Source of the DNA: Pricia antarctica
Lineage (GTDB): Bacteria > Bacteroidota > Bacteroidia > Flavobacteriales > Flavobacteriaceae
Direction of reading: 5' to 3'
NCBI RefSeq assembly: GCF_900101815.1
Contig: NZ_FNAO01000004.1
Location: forward strand, 1 to 64,000
DNA: 64,000 nucleotides
A program made the translations under genes and the position numbers. The notes under the pieces are model-generated. The model was not told the origin of the DNA. It saw only the letters and a list, made by a program, of their open reading frames with translations, and did not search any database. Shown here piece after piece: positions 34,442 to 43,019 of the stretch; positions within the stretch are counted from its first letter, which is position 1, and every line of letters begins with the position of its first letter.

Positions 34442-35800
34442 ATGGCAGACCCACAGAATATTCAGCAAACCGCAAAGTTAAGCGATAAGCCCTACGCGGA
34501 GCAGATAAAGCAAAAATCGGATGAATTCGTAAAGTACGGTGGCTATGATCTTTTGGAATCTGCCATTGATGGGGTACAGAACTTAAATCCGGATAGAAAG
34601 GCCCGACGGAAAATGTTCCTTTCCGAAAACAGTAAAAGGCAAGAACGTAGCGAATTGCTTAAAACTTTGCAACTTTGGTCCGATACCCTAAAATCGGGTG
34701 AAGATATTATAGGTTTGGTACAAGCCGCTGACGACAAGGCCCAAGAGTCTCAAAAGGTACTTACCAAAAATTTAAAGGCTGCTCTTGCAGAAACACGGGA
34801 ACTCGAAACTTCGTATCGGTCAGTAGCTCTTTTTTATAAGAATACGGATATGCCTTCGTTAAAGAACGTATCCATCATGAATGCCGAACTGGAACAGCTT
34901 TCCGATTTGGACAATACCCGTTTCATCGACCACGTTCGTGAAGAACTGGTCGATAAATATGACCGTTTGGATCTTAGGGAAAATTACGGTCTTCTGGTTT
35001 TGCCTGGCTACTTGGGATCCAAATCAGTAGTAGATAAATGGGCGAAGATTGCCTATGAAAACAAGGTGACCTTGATTACCGATTTTGCACATTTAGATGA
35101 ACCGGACGATGTCATGGAGATGTTCGAAAGTGCTAATCTTGCCGGTGGTGACCCGTTCCTATCCAATACCATCATGACCTGTAACTGGTTGGTTGGCCGT
35201 GGCAAACACGACGAAGTGGGCGAGGAAGACGATGTACACGTTCCCCCTTCGGGCGCTTTAGGTGGTAAAATTTACAAGACTTTGATGTCTCAGGTAACCG
35301 CCGGTAAGAAACATGGCGGACTAAGTGAGGTCGATGGGGTGCGTTTCGATCTTAGAAAAAGCGAAATTGCAAATCTTGAAAATCTCGGACTTGTGCCTAT
35401 GGTCAACGAATACGGTAAGGTTATGGCCTTTTCGGCCAAAACACTCTTCAACGGTGACAACCTTGGCTTACAGACATACTCTGTTGTACGTGTTTTCGAC
35501 TATGTCGCCAAAGTTTTGATGGACTTTTTAAACCGAAGGGCTTTCGAGAATTTCAATACAAAGACCAGAAACGAAATACAGACACAAATCGTGCGCTTTC
35601 TAGACGATATTACCGGACCTGATAAACTGATCGAAAATTTCGAAATCCGTAGATTCGAGCAAGACCAGAAACAGAAGGACCGTATTTATATGGACATTCG
35701 TCTTAAACCTTATTTTCCCGCCAAAAACTTTTTGATTAAAATGGATGGACAAAAAGGCGACGAAGGTACCGATTGGGATACGGAATATGCACAAACATAA
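34442..35800 (+). CDS. tssC: Type VI secretion contractile sheath large subunit TssC (DUF5458)
   Basis: A 452-residue protein of the DUF5458/TssC class, the usual length for the Bacteroidota large sheath subunit. Landmarks are LYKNTDMPSLKN-like FYKNTDMPSLKNVSIMN near residue 140, DNTRFIDHVREELVDKYDR, LLVLPGYLGSKSVVDKWAK, VHVPPSGALGGKIYK and the C-terminal YMDIRLKPYFPAKNFLIKMD. It follows tssB by five bases and ends before a terminator, so tssBC is a two-gene unit. With no baseplate, tube, spike, membrane complex or ClpV nearby, it either completes a system encoded elsewhere or works as a separate contractile or tubular structure. Confidence 0.9.
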   Translation: MADPQNIQQTAKLSDKPYAEQIKQKSDEFVKYGGYDLLESAIDGVQNLNPDRKARRKMFLSENSKRQERSELLKTLQLWSDTLKSGEDIIGLVQAADDKAQESQKVLTKNLKAALAETRELETSYRSVALFYKNTDMPSLKNVSIMNAELEQLSDLDNTRFIDHVREELVDKYDRLDLRENYGLLVLPGYLGSKSVVDKWAKIAYENKVTLITDFAHLDEPDDVMEMFESANLAGGDPFLSNTIMTCNWLVGRGKHDEVGEEDDVHVPPSGALGGKIYKTLMSQVTAGKKHGGLSEVDGVRFDLRKSEIANLENLGLVPMVNEYGKVMAFSAKTLFNGDNLGLQTYSVVRVFDYVAKVLMDFLNRRAFENFNTKTRNEIQTQIVRFLDDITGPDKLIENFEIRRFEQDQKQKDRIYMDIRLKPYFPAKNFLIKMDGQKGDEGTDWDTEYAQT

Positions 35801-35853
35801 ATAACTAACGGTGCCTAAAGGCAATATCTGTAAAGGTCATATTTCCAAATTTT

Positions 35854-35908
35854 AAAGGGATTTACTTTCTAGCGTTTATAATCGCCGGATAGAAAATCCC
35901 TTTTTTTT
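35854..35908 (+). terminator. Terminator after tssC
   Basis: The arms AAAGGGATTT (35854-35863) and AAATCCCTTT (35894-35903) make a ten-base outer stem with partial inner pairing, followed by a T-run. It closes the tssB-tssC unit and separates it from the TraN-like gene. Confidence 0.8.
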
Positions 35909-35999
35909 GAGAAAAAGTGCGATAAAGTCCAGTGCCATCCGTTGGTCACCCTGAAAGGTTCGCAAGCAATTCGACTCTTTTGGTACAAGTAAGTAGGAA

Positions 36000-36071
36000 G
36001 TAAAACCTATTGCAAGTGGTCGAATACTACATTCCTTTTATCCAAAGTCAACAATATTGAGTAGGTTTTAC
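36000..36071. repeat. Inverted repeat upstream of the TraN-like gene
   Basis: GTAAAACCTA (36000-36009) and TAGGTTTTAC (36062-36071) are perfect ten-base complements 52 bases apart. The right arm lies 17 bases before the ATG of the TraN-like gene, where it could serve as an operator or leader structure. Confidence 0.45.
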
Positions 36072-36087
36072 GGTTTTATTAGTAATC

Positions 36088-37128
36088 ATGAAGAGCAGCT
36101 TTATTATTTTTTTATTGAACGTATGCTTTTGTTTTGGCTGCTTGGGTCAAGTTCAAGACACGAAGCCTGTTGCGCTTTTGGCGAATGAGCATTCCACCAC
36201 AACCCTATTTTTTCCATCCGCTATTTCCAAGACTATTGATCCTGCGGATAATTTCAAGTTCGAGTATCAGAACGATGATCCTAGCATAGGACTTTTAAGC
36301 GGAAAAAATGGCAGTCCGAGTAATCTTACGGTAATCACCGTTGATGGATATATCTATTCTTTTGTTCTTCAATATTCCGAAAAAATAGAAACCTTCAATT
36401 TTATGCTGGCCCTCGATAGGGCAATGGGGCGCATCCCAAATCATCAATTGCGACCTGAACTACTTGAAAACAAAGAGCTAAAGATGGATTCAGGGACGGA
36501 AGAAACTGATAAAAGCGATATCGCATACATAGAATCCATTGAACCGCCCTCCAATGATACCTCTTTCGACTCGGAAACATCGGACCCGACAGATAATAGC
36601 TCCTTAAATCTTCAAGCCCCATTGATAGCGGATGATGGAGGCTTTCAAGATGCCAAACATGACCAACTAGGATCAAGTGATGGCGAAGGTGACTTGTATG
36701 ATAACGACCGAGAAGAATACTACCGTATATTTTGCGAAAACAACTATCTGCAAAAGACTATTTTCATGCGTACTTTCCGTCAGAACAAACGGGTAGTGCT
36801 GAAGTTAAACAATATTTTGACAGATCATGACGAAATCTATTTTGTGCTCCAGGTCGAGAATAATTCCCGAAAGGAATACAGCGTAAACGGATTGAGTTTT
36901 TTCCATAAAGAGGGGGTTGGTCAGTTACAGAAAATCATGAAACCAATCTATGTTTTTAATCTTCAGGATAAAATCGACCCCCAAAGTATTAACGAGGTGG
37001 TATTTGTCTTTAAACGATTTACCATTTCGAAAAAGGAAGAAGTATATGTTGTTCTAGATGAACTGGAAAACAATAGAATGGTGATGCTACCGCTGGATAA
37101 TAAACAAATTAACGCACCCACAAATTGA
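36088..37128 (+). CDS. TraN-like (DUF4138) exported protein
   Basis: A 346-residue protein with a Sec signal peptide (IIFLLNVCFCFGCLGQ). The N-terminal domain resembles Bacteroidetes conjugative-transposon TraN, with HSTTTLFFPSAIS near residue 35 and GSPSNLTVITVDGYIYSFVL near 75. An acidic, Ser-rich linker covers about residues 130-215 and contains no cysteine. The C-terminal DUF4138-like domain includes NNILTDHDEIYFVLQVENNS, YSVNGLSFFH and VVFVFKRFTISKKEEVYVVL. TraN is a VirB9-like outer-membrane channel component. The next gene starts at TTG inside its stop (TTGA overlap) and is TraO-like, the order of conjugation operons. No other core conjugation gene is present. Confidence 0.75.
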   Translation: MKSSFIIFLLNVCFCFGCLGQVQDTKPVALLANEHSTTTLFFPSAISKTIDPADNFKFEYQNDDPSIGLLSGKNGSPSNLTVITVDGYIYSFVLQYSEKIETFNFMLALDRAMGRIPNHQLRPELLENKELKMDSGTEETDKSDIAYIESIEPPSNDTSFDSETSDPTDNSSLNLQAPLIADDGGFQDAKHDQLGSSDGEGDLYDNDREEYYRIFCENNYLQKTIFMRTFRQNKRVVLKLNNILTDHDEIYFVLQVENNSRKEYSVNGLSFFHKEGVGQLQKIMKPIYVFNLQDKIDPQSINEVVFVFKRFTISKKEEVYVVLDELENNRMVMLPLDNKQINAPTN

Positions 37129-37664
37129 AACCACAAGCCTACTTTCTGATTTTGTTTCTTTTTCCAGTGCTTGCCCAATCACAAAGCTACTCCAATACTG
37201 TTTCTGTGAACGCTGGTATTTTTGGAGAAGGTTATGGCGGCGAGATTACGTACAATACAAATCTTAGCCAAATCACCTTTACACAAATCGGCCTTGATGT
37301 TTCCATGGCCACGTTCAATTTTGAGAAGACCAGCGTGCCCTACTCAAGTTTTACGGTGAGCTACTCCTATTTTCTTACCGTGTACAGTAGAAATCGGAAA
37401 ATGCAGTCCCTTAGTATTGGCGGGGGTGGCATTGCCGGATACGAACTGGTGAATAACGGCAACGGCGATATATCGAACATAGTTTCTCTTGATGGTAATA
37501 GCAAGTTTATTTACGGGGGAATGGCCACTATTGATCTTGATATCATCGTTAGCGAACATATTTCATTCGTCGTGAAGTCTTCACAATTTTATCATGTCAA
37601 CAGTGATTTTGGAAAGTTCACCAATTTTTCCGGGGTCGGCTTACGCTATTATTTTAATCTTTAA
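37125..37664 (+). CDS. TraO-like outer-membrane beta-barrel/conjugal transfer protein
   Basis: A 179-residue protein starting at TTG 37125, which overlaps the upstream stop. The signal peptide is YFLILFLFPVLAQSQ. The body consists of alternating strands, with SLSIGGGGIAGYELVN and KFIYGGMATIDLDIIVSEHI in the middle and the C-terminal SDFGKFTNFSGVGLRYYFNL. This matches the TraO family of Bacteroidetes conjugative transposons, where a GYE...YGG...GKFH...G.G.RF pattern is typical. The terminal phenylalanine-containing strand suits outer-membrane insertion. Coupling with the TraN-like gene supports a complex of the two. Confidence 0.75.
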   Translation: MKPQAYFLILFLFPVLAQSQSYSNTVSVNAGIFGEGYGGEITYNTNLSQITFTQIGLDVSMATFNFEKTSVPYSSFTVSYSYFLTVYSRNRKMQSLSIGGGGIAGYELVNNGNGDISNIVSLDGNSKFIYGGMATIDLDIIVSEHISFVVKSSQFYHVNSDFGKFTNFSGVGLRYYFNL

Positions 37665-37924
37665 GTTTATTCCACTGGCTTATTCTCGGTCGGAAATATT
37701 TACTCTCATCCTAGCCTCTTTCTGAATGCAAAAGATTAATAAGAATGTACATTTTATCGGGAAGTGGATCGACCAAAGTTCGTTTTACGGGAGGTGGCGA
37801 ACCATTTCTTTTAGTACCTATTTTCAAAAAAACGCCTACACATCCTAAAAATCCGCATTTCAACCAAGATAGATACTAAAGCATGGCTAACATCGGTTAA
37901 TATCAATACCCCAAGGGAAAACCG

Positions 37925-40732
37925 ATGAAAAACCTTATTCAATCTACGGCTATAATTTTTTCGATTTTCATTATTTTACTTGCCTGTACCAAAGAGATTA
38001 ATCTTAAGACCGAGGTCGAGTTCAACGTGACCGAGCAGCACAAGTCCGATGGCTTTGTCAATGAAGATTTACCTACCACAGTAACCGTAGTGCCCGAAGA
38101 GATACTGGAGGAATTTTCGTACTCGTACTCTTATTCAGTTTCTAAGGGAGAGGGTCATTTTCGGGACAGATTGGGTACTATTTTTGCCCAAAATGAGGAT
38201 ATTGCCTTGAACCCGCTGTCCACTACGATGATGTATGTAGGAATTAAACCTGGAGATCATCTCGTAAAGGTAATAGCAACGGATAATTATGGGTTTACCG
38301 AGGAAGTCGAAATCGATTACTCCATTGCGGAGATACCGCCTGTTATATGGACGGCTACGAGTCCGGTTAAACGAATCGAGTTGGGCAACAGTGCACATAT
38401 AACGGTAAAATTCGAAAAATCCGAAGCCAATAGCGCTGCAACTTATAAAAGAAGGTACCACTTAGTAGCAGGTTCGGGTACGCTCACCGGACACTCCGAA
38501 CAGGTCGACATCCAATCTGACGGATTTCAACCTATAGTCCCCGGTACCTATTCCTTGAATTTTACGCCCGACGCACTTGGAATGGTGGAACTTTTGTTTG
38601 AATTGAAAGGGAGCGATGGCGAAGAATTTAGTGTCAAACTTGGGTTTGAGGTATTGGAGGAAATTGTGGATGCAGTAATTCCCGAAATAACCTTGTTGGG
38701 AGACAATCCCTTAACGGTTCAAAGGGGTAGCAATTACAAAGACCCCGGAGTCCAAGCTTTGGATGATGTGGATGGCGACATCACTGGGGATATCGTTGTA
38801 GATACTTCCGAGGTCGATATGTCGCGATTGGGCACATATAAGGTAACCTATAATGTAAGTGATTCATCAGGCAATGCAGCTGTTGAAGTTGTAAGAACGG
38901 TAGAGGTGATAGCGGGGGATGACTCTGGAAACCCAGACAACGATATTTTGGCCTTCGAGATAAAAGGGCAGATTGAAGTTTCCATTCCCGATGACGTTAG
39001 CCATTCGGTTACCTTGAGCGTTCCCTTTGGTACTGAGGTCGTAGTCGCCCCGACTGTTTTGGTCGTATCCTCTGCGGCTACTGTTTCGCCCGCCCGGACG
39101 ATACCACAGAATTTTGAAAATCCGGTCACCTATAAGGTGATATCTGAAAAAGGAATTGTCCAAGAATGGGTGATACGCGTAATTATTAATGCCCCGGTAG
39201 ATTCGACGCCGCCGGTTATAACCCTGACCGGTAACAATCCTCAAATAATCGAAGTGGGTCAGCCCTATGCGGAACTAGGGGCGACTGCTACAGATAATTT
39301 TGATGGTAATGTGACAAGTGCGGTTATTGTCAACAACAGCGCTATAAATATAAATCAATTGGGCGATTACTCCGTTACCTATGACGTGACCGACGCGGCT
39401 GGTAACCCTGCCGTTCAAGTCACCAGAATAGTACAAGTAGCGGATACAACCTCCCCCGTGATTACACTTGCAGAGGGTAGCCTCAGTCTCGCGGTCGGTG
39501 ATACCTATATGGAGCCGGGCTATTCCGCCTTGGACAACTTAGATGGCAATATAACTGGCAAGGTAACGGTTGGTGGTAATCTAAACACCAAAGCAGTAGG
39601 CGATTATACGATAACCTACAATGTAACTGATGAGGCGGGCAACGACGCAGTGCAGGTAACCCGAACGGTAGAAGTAGTGGATACCATCGCTCCGGTTATA
39701 ACACTTACCGGTGCTAGCGTAACGATGGAGGTTGGTGAAGAATATAGCGAACCCGGATTTTCCGCTATCGATAATGCGGATGGCGACATAACGGGTAATG
39801 TTACGGTCGGCGGCAACCTGAATACCAATGTTGTAGGAAGCTATACCGTGACCTACGATGTAGGCGACACTTCTGGCAACGAGGCAGTGCAAGTAACCCG
39901 TTCGGTCGAAGTAGTTGATACCACTGTTCCAGTCATTGAACTTATGGGCAGCATTATAACGGTCGGTATTGGTCAAACTTACGTAGAACCCGGATATTCC
40001 GCGAACGACAATGTTGACGGTAACATTACCGGTAGCGTGGTGGTTGGGGGTAATCTAAACACCAACGCTTTAGGTACTTATACGATAACCTATGACGTGC
40101 GCGATGTCGCTGGTAATGCCGCGGTACAAAAAATACGGACCGTAGAGGTAGTCGATACCACTCCACCGGTCATCTCACTTTCCGGTGGCATGGTGAGTAT
40201 GAAAGTATATCGGAACTTTCCTGAGCCGGGTTATTACGCTTCGGACAACATTGACGGAAACCTTACCGATAGGGTAGTTGTCGGAGGGGACTTGAATACC
40301 AATAGTGTGGGGATTTATTCTGTGACCTACACTGTAAGTGATAACGCCGGAAATACCGCATTGCAAAAGAGCAGAACGGTAGAGGTTACACCGCTTGTTA
40401 CCAGTTTCAATCCAAGTACTGGAATATATAGGGCTCCGGCAGGTACAACCGTTACAGTGACGCTTTCTTCAGGTGGTAGTGGTTCCGGAACCGGATCGGC
40501 CAGCGGAGGTGGCGGAAGCGCGAATACATGCTGGGGTGGCACGGGTACCGGTTGTGGGTCTACGGATAGCTATACCTTCATTATGCCGGCTAGTGGCCAG
40601 GTTTCGTTTACCGCAAACCATTACGGAGGGGGTAGTAGTAATAGCACCCAACTGACTATAGCATCCAATAATGAAAGTCAAAATTATAGCATGAATGCAG
40701 GCACGGCAGGGAGTAGTATACCCACAAATTAA
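37925..40732 (+). CDS. TraQ-like lipoprotein with DUF5011 Ig-like repeat stalk
   Basis: This 935-residue protein has its lipobox at IILLACTKE (Cys21). Residues 25-135 resemble TraQ (DUF3872) of conjugative transposons; about 140-245 is a second, similar beta-domain. A first DUF5011-like Ig repeat lies at about 250-330, a DUF5018-like domain at about 335-420, and then five DUF5011-like repeats of about 79 residues run from about 426 to 821, each with a DPG or EPGY core and a DGNITG turn. The C-terminus is a Gly/Ser-rich tail (for example SGGSGSGTGSASGGGG) with two cysteines. TraQ proteins are usually about 150 residues, so this one is greatly extended into an adhesin-like stalk. It is downstream of the TraN/TraO pair after a 260-base gap. 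Confidence 0.75.
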   Translation: MKNLIQSTAIIFSIFIILLACTKEINLKTEVEFNVTEQHKSDGFVNEDLPTTVTVVPEEILEEFSYSYSYSVSKGEGHFRDRLGTIFAQNEDIALNPLSTTMMYVGIKPGDHLVKVIATDNYGFTEEVEIDYSIAEIPPVIWTATSPVKRIELGNSAHITVKFEKSEANSAATYKRRYHLVAGSGTLTGHSEQVDIQSDGFQPIVPGTYSLNFTPDALGMVELLFELKGSDGEEFSVKLGFEVLEEIVDAVIPEITLLGDNPLTVQRGSNYKDPGVQALDDVDGDITGDIVVDTSEVDMSRLGTYKVTYNVSDSSGNAAVEVVRTVEVIAGDDSGNPDNDILAFEIKGQIEVSIPDDVSHSVTLSVPFGTEVVVAPTVLVVSSAATVSPARTIPQNFENPVTYKVISEKGIVQEWVIRVIINAPVDSTPPVITLTGNNPQIIEVGQPYAELGATATDNFDGNVTSAVIVNNSAININQLGDYSVTYDVTDAAGNPAVQVTRIVQVADTTSPVITLAEGSLSLAVGDTYMEPGYSALDNLDGNITGKVTVGGNLNTKAVGDYTITYNVTDEAGNDAVQVTRTVEVVDTIAPVITLTGASVTMEVGEEYSEPGFSAIDNADGDITGNVTVGGNLNTNVVGSYTVTYDVGDTSGNEAVQVTRSVEVVDTTVPVIELMGSIITVGIGQTYVEPGYSANDNVDGNITGSVVVGGNLNTNALGTYTITYDVRDVAGNAAVQKIRTVEVVDTTPPVISLSGGMVSMKVYRNFPEPGYYASDNIDGNLTDRVVVGGDLNTNSVGIYSVTYTVSDNAGNTALQKSRTVEVTPLVTSFNPSTGIYRAPAGTTVTVTLSSGGSGSGTGSASGGGGSANTCWGGTGTGCGSTDSYTFIMPASGQVSFTANHYGGGSSNSTQLTIASNNESQNYSMNAGTAGSSIPTN
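39200..40386 (+). repeat. Five tandem protein-coding Ig-like repeats (about 237 bases each)
   Basis: Units begin near 39200, 39443, 39680, 39918 and 40153, each opening with a GATxxxACx codon block for DTTxPVI and containing the repeated VGGNLNT or close variant. Units from 39443 on are most alike, pointing to recent duplication within the gene. Confidence 0.85.
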
Positions 40733-40795
40733 ATATGGACGGCAATTTAGTAGTTACTCTGGCTGACCATATCTAATTGATAAAGTAGTCAAAAA

Positions 40796-42901
40796 TCAAC
40801 TAATATAATTCCAAATATTCTTATACTTCACCAATTGCCCATACCCATGCCGAACGATCAGATTATCGGGATGTTCCAGCCCCGGATCTTCCTTTAAAAG
40901 TTTGATGGCATAATAGCGGGCAGTTTTTAAAATGTCATTGTCCTTGACAATATCCGCTATTTTAAGGTTAAGAACACCGCTCTGTTGCGTGCCCATCAAA
41001 TTTCCCGGTCCCCGCAGACGCAGGTCGACTTCGGCGATTTCAAAGCCGTCGTTGGTGGCGACCATGGTCTGTAAACGGGTCTTTGCTTCGGAAGATAGTT
41101 TATGACTGGTCATTAAGATGCAATAGCTTTGGTCGGCACCTCGTCCTACGCGACCGCGCAACTGGTGTAGTTGTGATAGCCCAAAACGTTCGGCACTTTC
41201 GATGATCATTACCGAGGCGTTGGGCACGTTGACCCCTACTTCGATTACCGTTGTGGCGACCATAATCTGGGTCTCGCCTTTTACGAAACGTTCCATCTCA
41301 TAGTCCTTGTCGGCCGGTTTCATCTGGCCGTGTACGATGGAGATTTGATAATTGGGTAGGGGGAAATCCCTAACGATACTTTCATAACCGTCCATTAGAT
41401 CTTTGTAATCCATGGCTTCGGATTCCTGTATTAGGGGATAAACAATATAGATCTGCCTTCCCTTTTTAATCTCGTCTCGGATAAATCGAAAGACTTTCAG
41501 ACGGTTGGAATCATACCGATGTACGGTCTTAATCGCTTTTCTTCCCGGAGGAAGTTCATCGATTACGGAAATATCAAGGTCTCCGTACAGGCTCATCGCC
41601 AAGGTACGTGGAATGGGGGTGGCCGTCATAACAAGAACATGGGGCGGAATCTCGTTTTTATGCCAAAGCTTCGAGCGCTGGGCCACACCGAAGCGGTGCT
41701 GTTCGTCAACGATCGCTAGGCCTAGATTTTTGTATTGGACTTTGTCCTCCAACAGGGCATGGGTGCCGATCAGAATCTGAAGTTCGCCGTTTTCGAGCTG
41801 TTCGTGAATCGGCCGGCGGGCGGATTTCTTAACGGAACCGGTCAATAGGGCACAGGTTACATGGGAACCTTGGAGGAGTTCTTTAATTCCGTTGTAATGT
41901 TGGTTCGCCAAAATTTCAGTGGGTGCCATCAGGCAGGCCTGAAAACCATTATCGATGGCGAGCAACATGATCATTACGGCCACAATGGTCTTTCCAGAGC
42001 CGACATCGCCCTGTAACAGGCGGTTCATCTGGGCGTTGCTGCCCAAATCGGAACGGATTTCCTTGATGACCCGTTTTTGCGCATCTGTCAGTTCAAAAGG
42101 AAGATGGTGGGCGTAGAAATCGTTGAAAAGTTCCCCGACCTGGTCAAAGGTATAGCCTTTGATCTTTTGTTTCCGCTGCATTTTTTTTGAAAGTAGCTGC
42201 AATTGGATGTAAAAGAGCTCTTCGAATTTTAACCGGAATTGCGCCTTGGCCAACAACTCCTGATTTTTTGGAAAGTGAATGTTGAACATCGCCTCACTCT
42301 TCGGCAGCAGTTTCAGCTCGTGCAAAAGGGCAGGGGAGAGGGTTTCCGAAAATCGTCCCTTGGTTTCCATGAACAACTGTTGCATCAATTTGTTGATCGC
42401 TCGATTGGTAATCCCCTTATTACTCAGCTTTTCTGTGGAAGGATACACGGGCTGCATTGCGATTTTGAGTCCCTGTTCATGCTCGGTCAACAATTCCATT
42501 TCGGGGTGCGGCATCGAGAACTGGCCGTTGTACCAATTGCATTTTCCGAAGATGACGTAGGGGGTGTTCAGCTTTAGATTTTCCCGGATCCATTTTTGTC
42601 CCCGGAACCAGACCAGTTCCATTTCACCGGTTTCGTCGATAAAGGAAGCGACCAATCTTTTGCCTTTTTTTTGTTCGACGGTTTTAATATGGACGATTTT
42701 TCCAAGAATCTGCACATCGGCACTGCTGCGCTGTAGCTGGGTTATCTTATAATATTGGGTTTTGTCGATGTAGCGATTGGGGAAGAGATTGAGCAGGTCT
42801 TGAAAGGTCTGAATGCCCAGTTCCGATTGCAAGGTTTCGGCCCGGTTCGGGCCTACCCCTTTGAGGTAGGCAATCGGGGTTTGTAAAAAATTGGCGTTCA
42901 T
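40796..42901 (-). CDS. recG: ATP-dependent DNA helicase RecG
   Basis: A 701-residue RecG starting at ATG 42901 (MNANFLQTPIAYLKGVGPNR). The N-terminal wedge/OB domain is followed by the helicase domain with Walker A LQGDVGSGKTIVAVMI near residue 300, DEQHRFGV (DEQH box), VMTATPIPRTLAMSLYGDLD and the C-terminal motif QLHQLRGRVGRGADQSYCIL. It reverses stalled forks and branch-migrates Holliday junctions. It is convergent with the TraQ-like gene and divergent from the M1 peptidase gene. Confidence 0.96.
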   Translation of the reverse strand: MNANFLQTPIAYLKGVGPNRAETLQSELGIQTFQDLLNLFPNRYIDKTQYYKITQLQRSSADVQILGKIVHIKTVEQKKGKRLVASFIDETGEMELVWFRGQKWIRENLKLNTPYVIFGKCNWYNGQFSMPHPEMELLTEHEQGLKIAMQPVYPSTEKLSNKGITNRAINKLMQQLFMETKGRFSETLSPALLHELKLLPKSEAMFNIHFPKNQELLAKAQFRLKFEELFYIQLQLLSKKMQRKQKIKGYTFDQVGELFNDFYAHHLPFELTDAQKRVIKEIRSDLGSNAQMNRLLQGDVGSGKTIVAVMIMLLAIDNGFQACLMAPTEILANQHYNGIKELLQGSHVTCALLTGSVKKSARRPIHEQLENGELQILIGTHALLEDKVQYKNLGLAIVDEQHRFGVAQRSKLWHKNEIPPHVLVMTATPIPRTLAMSLYGDLDISVIDELPPGRKAIKTVHRYDSNRLKVFRFIRDEIKKGRQIYIVYPLIQESEAMDYKDLMDGYESIVRDFPLPNYQISIVHGQMKPADKDYEMERFVKGETQIMVATTVIEVGVNVPNASVMIIESAERFGLSQLHQLRGRVGRGADQSYCILMTSHKLSSEAKTRLQTMVATNDGFEIAEVDLRLRGPGNLMGTQQSGVLNLKIADIVKDNDILKTARYYAIKLLKEDPGLEHPDNLIVRHGYGQLVKYKNIWNYIS

Positions 42902-43019
42902 AGAGCTAAAATAGAAGTTCGGCAATTGAAACGCAAGTATTAAAAGGAGTAGCTTCTAAGTATCCGATATCTAGGACAATTGTTGTAATTTTCCTCTAAA
43001 ATGCCGATATCTTTGCTTT

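Noticed and set aside
39581-39976. Minus-strand frame within the Ig-repeat gene
   Set aside because: Antisense of a repetitive coding region; its length follows from the repeats.
39200-40386. Regular repeats that might look like a CRISPR array
   Set aside because: Period is about 237 bases and the repeats encode Ig-like protein domains; there are no short spacers or cas genes.
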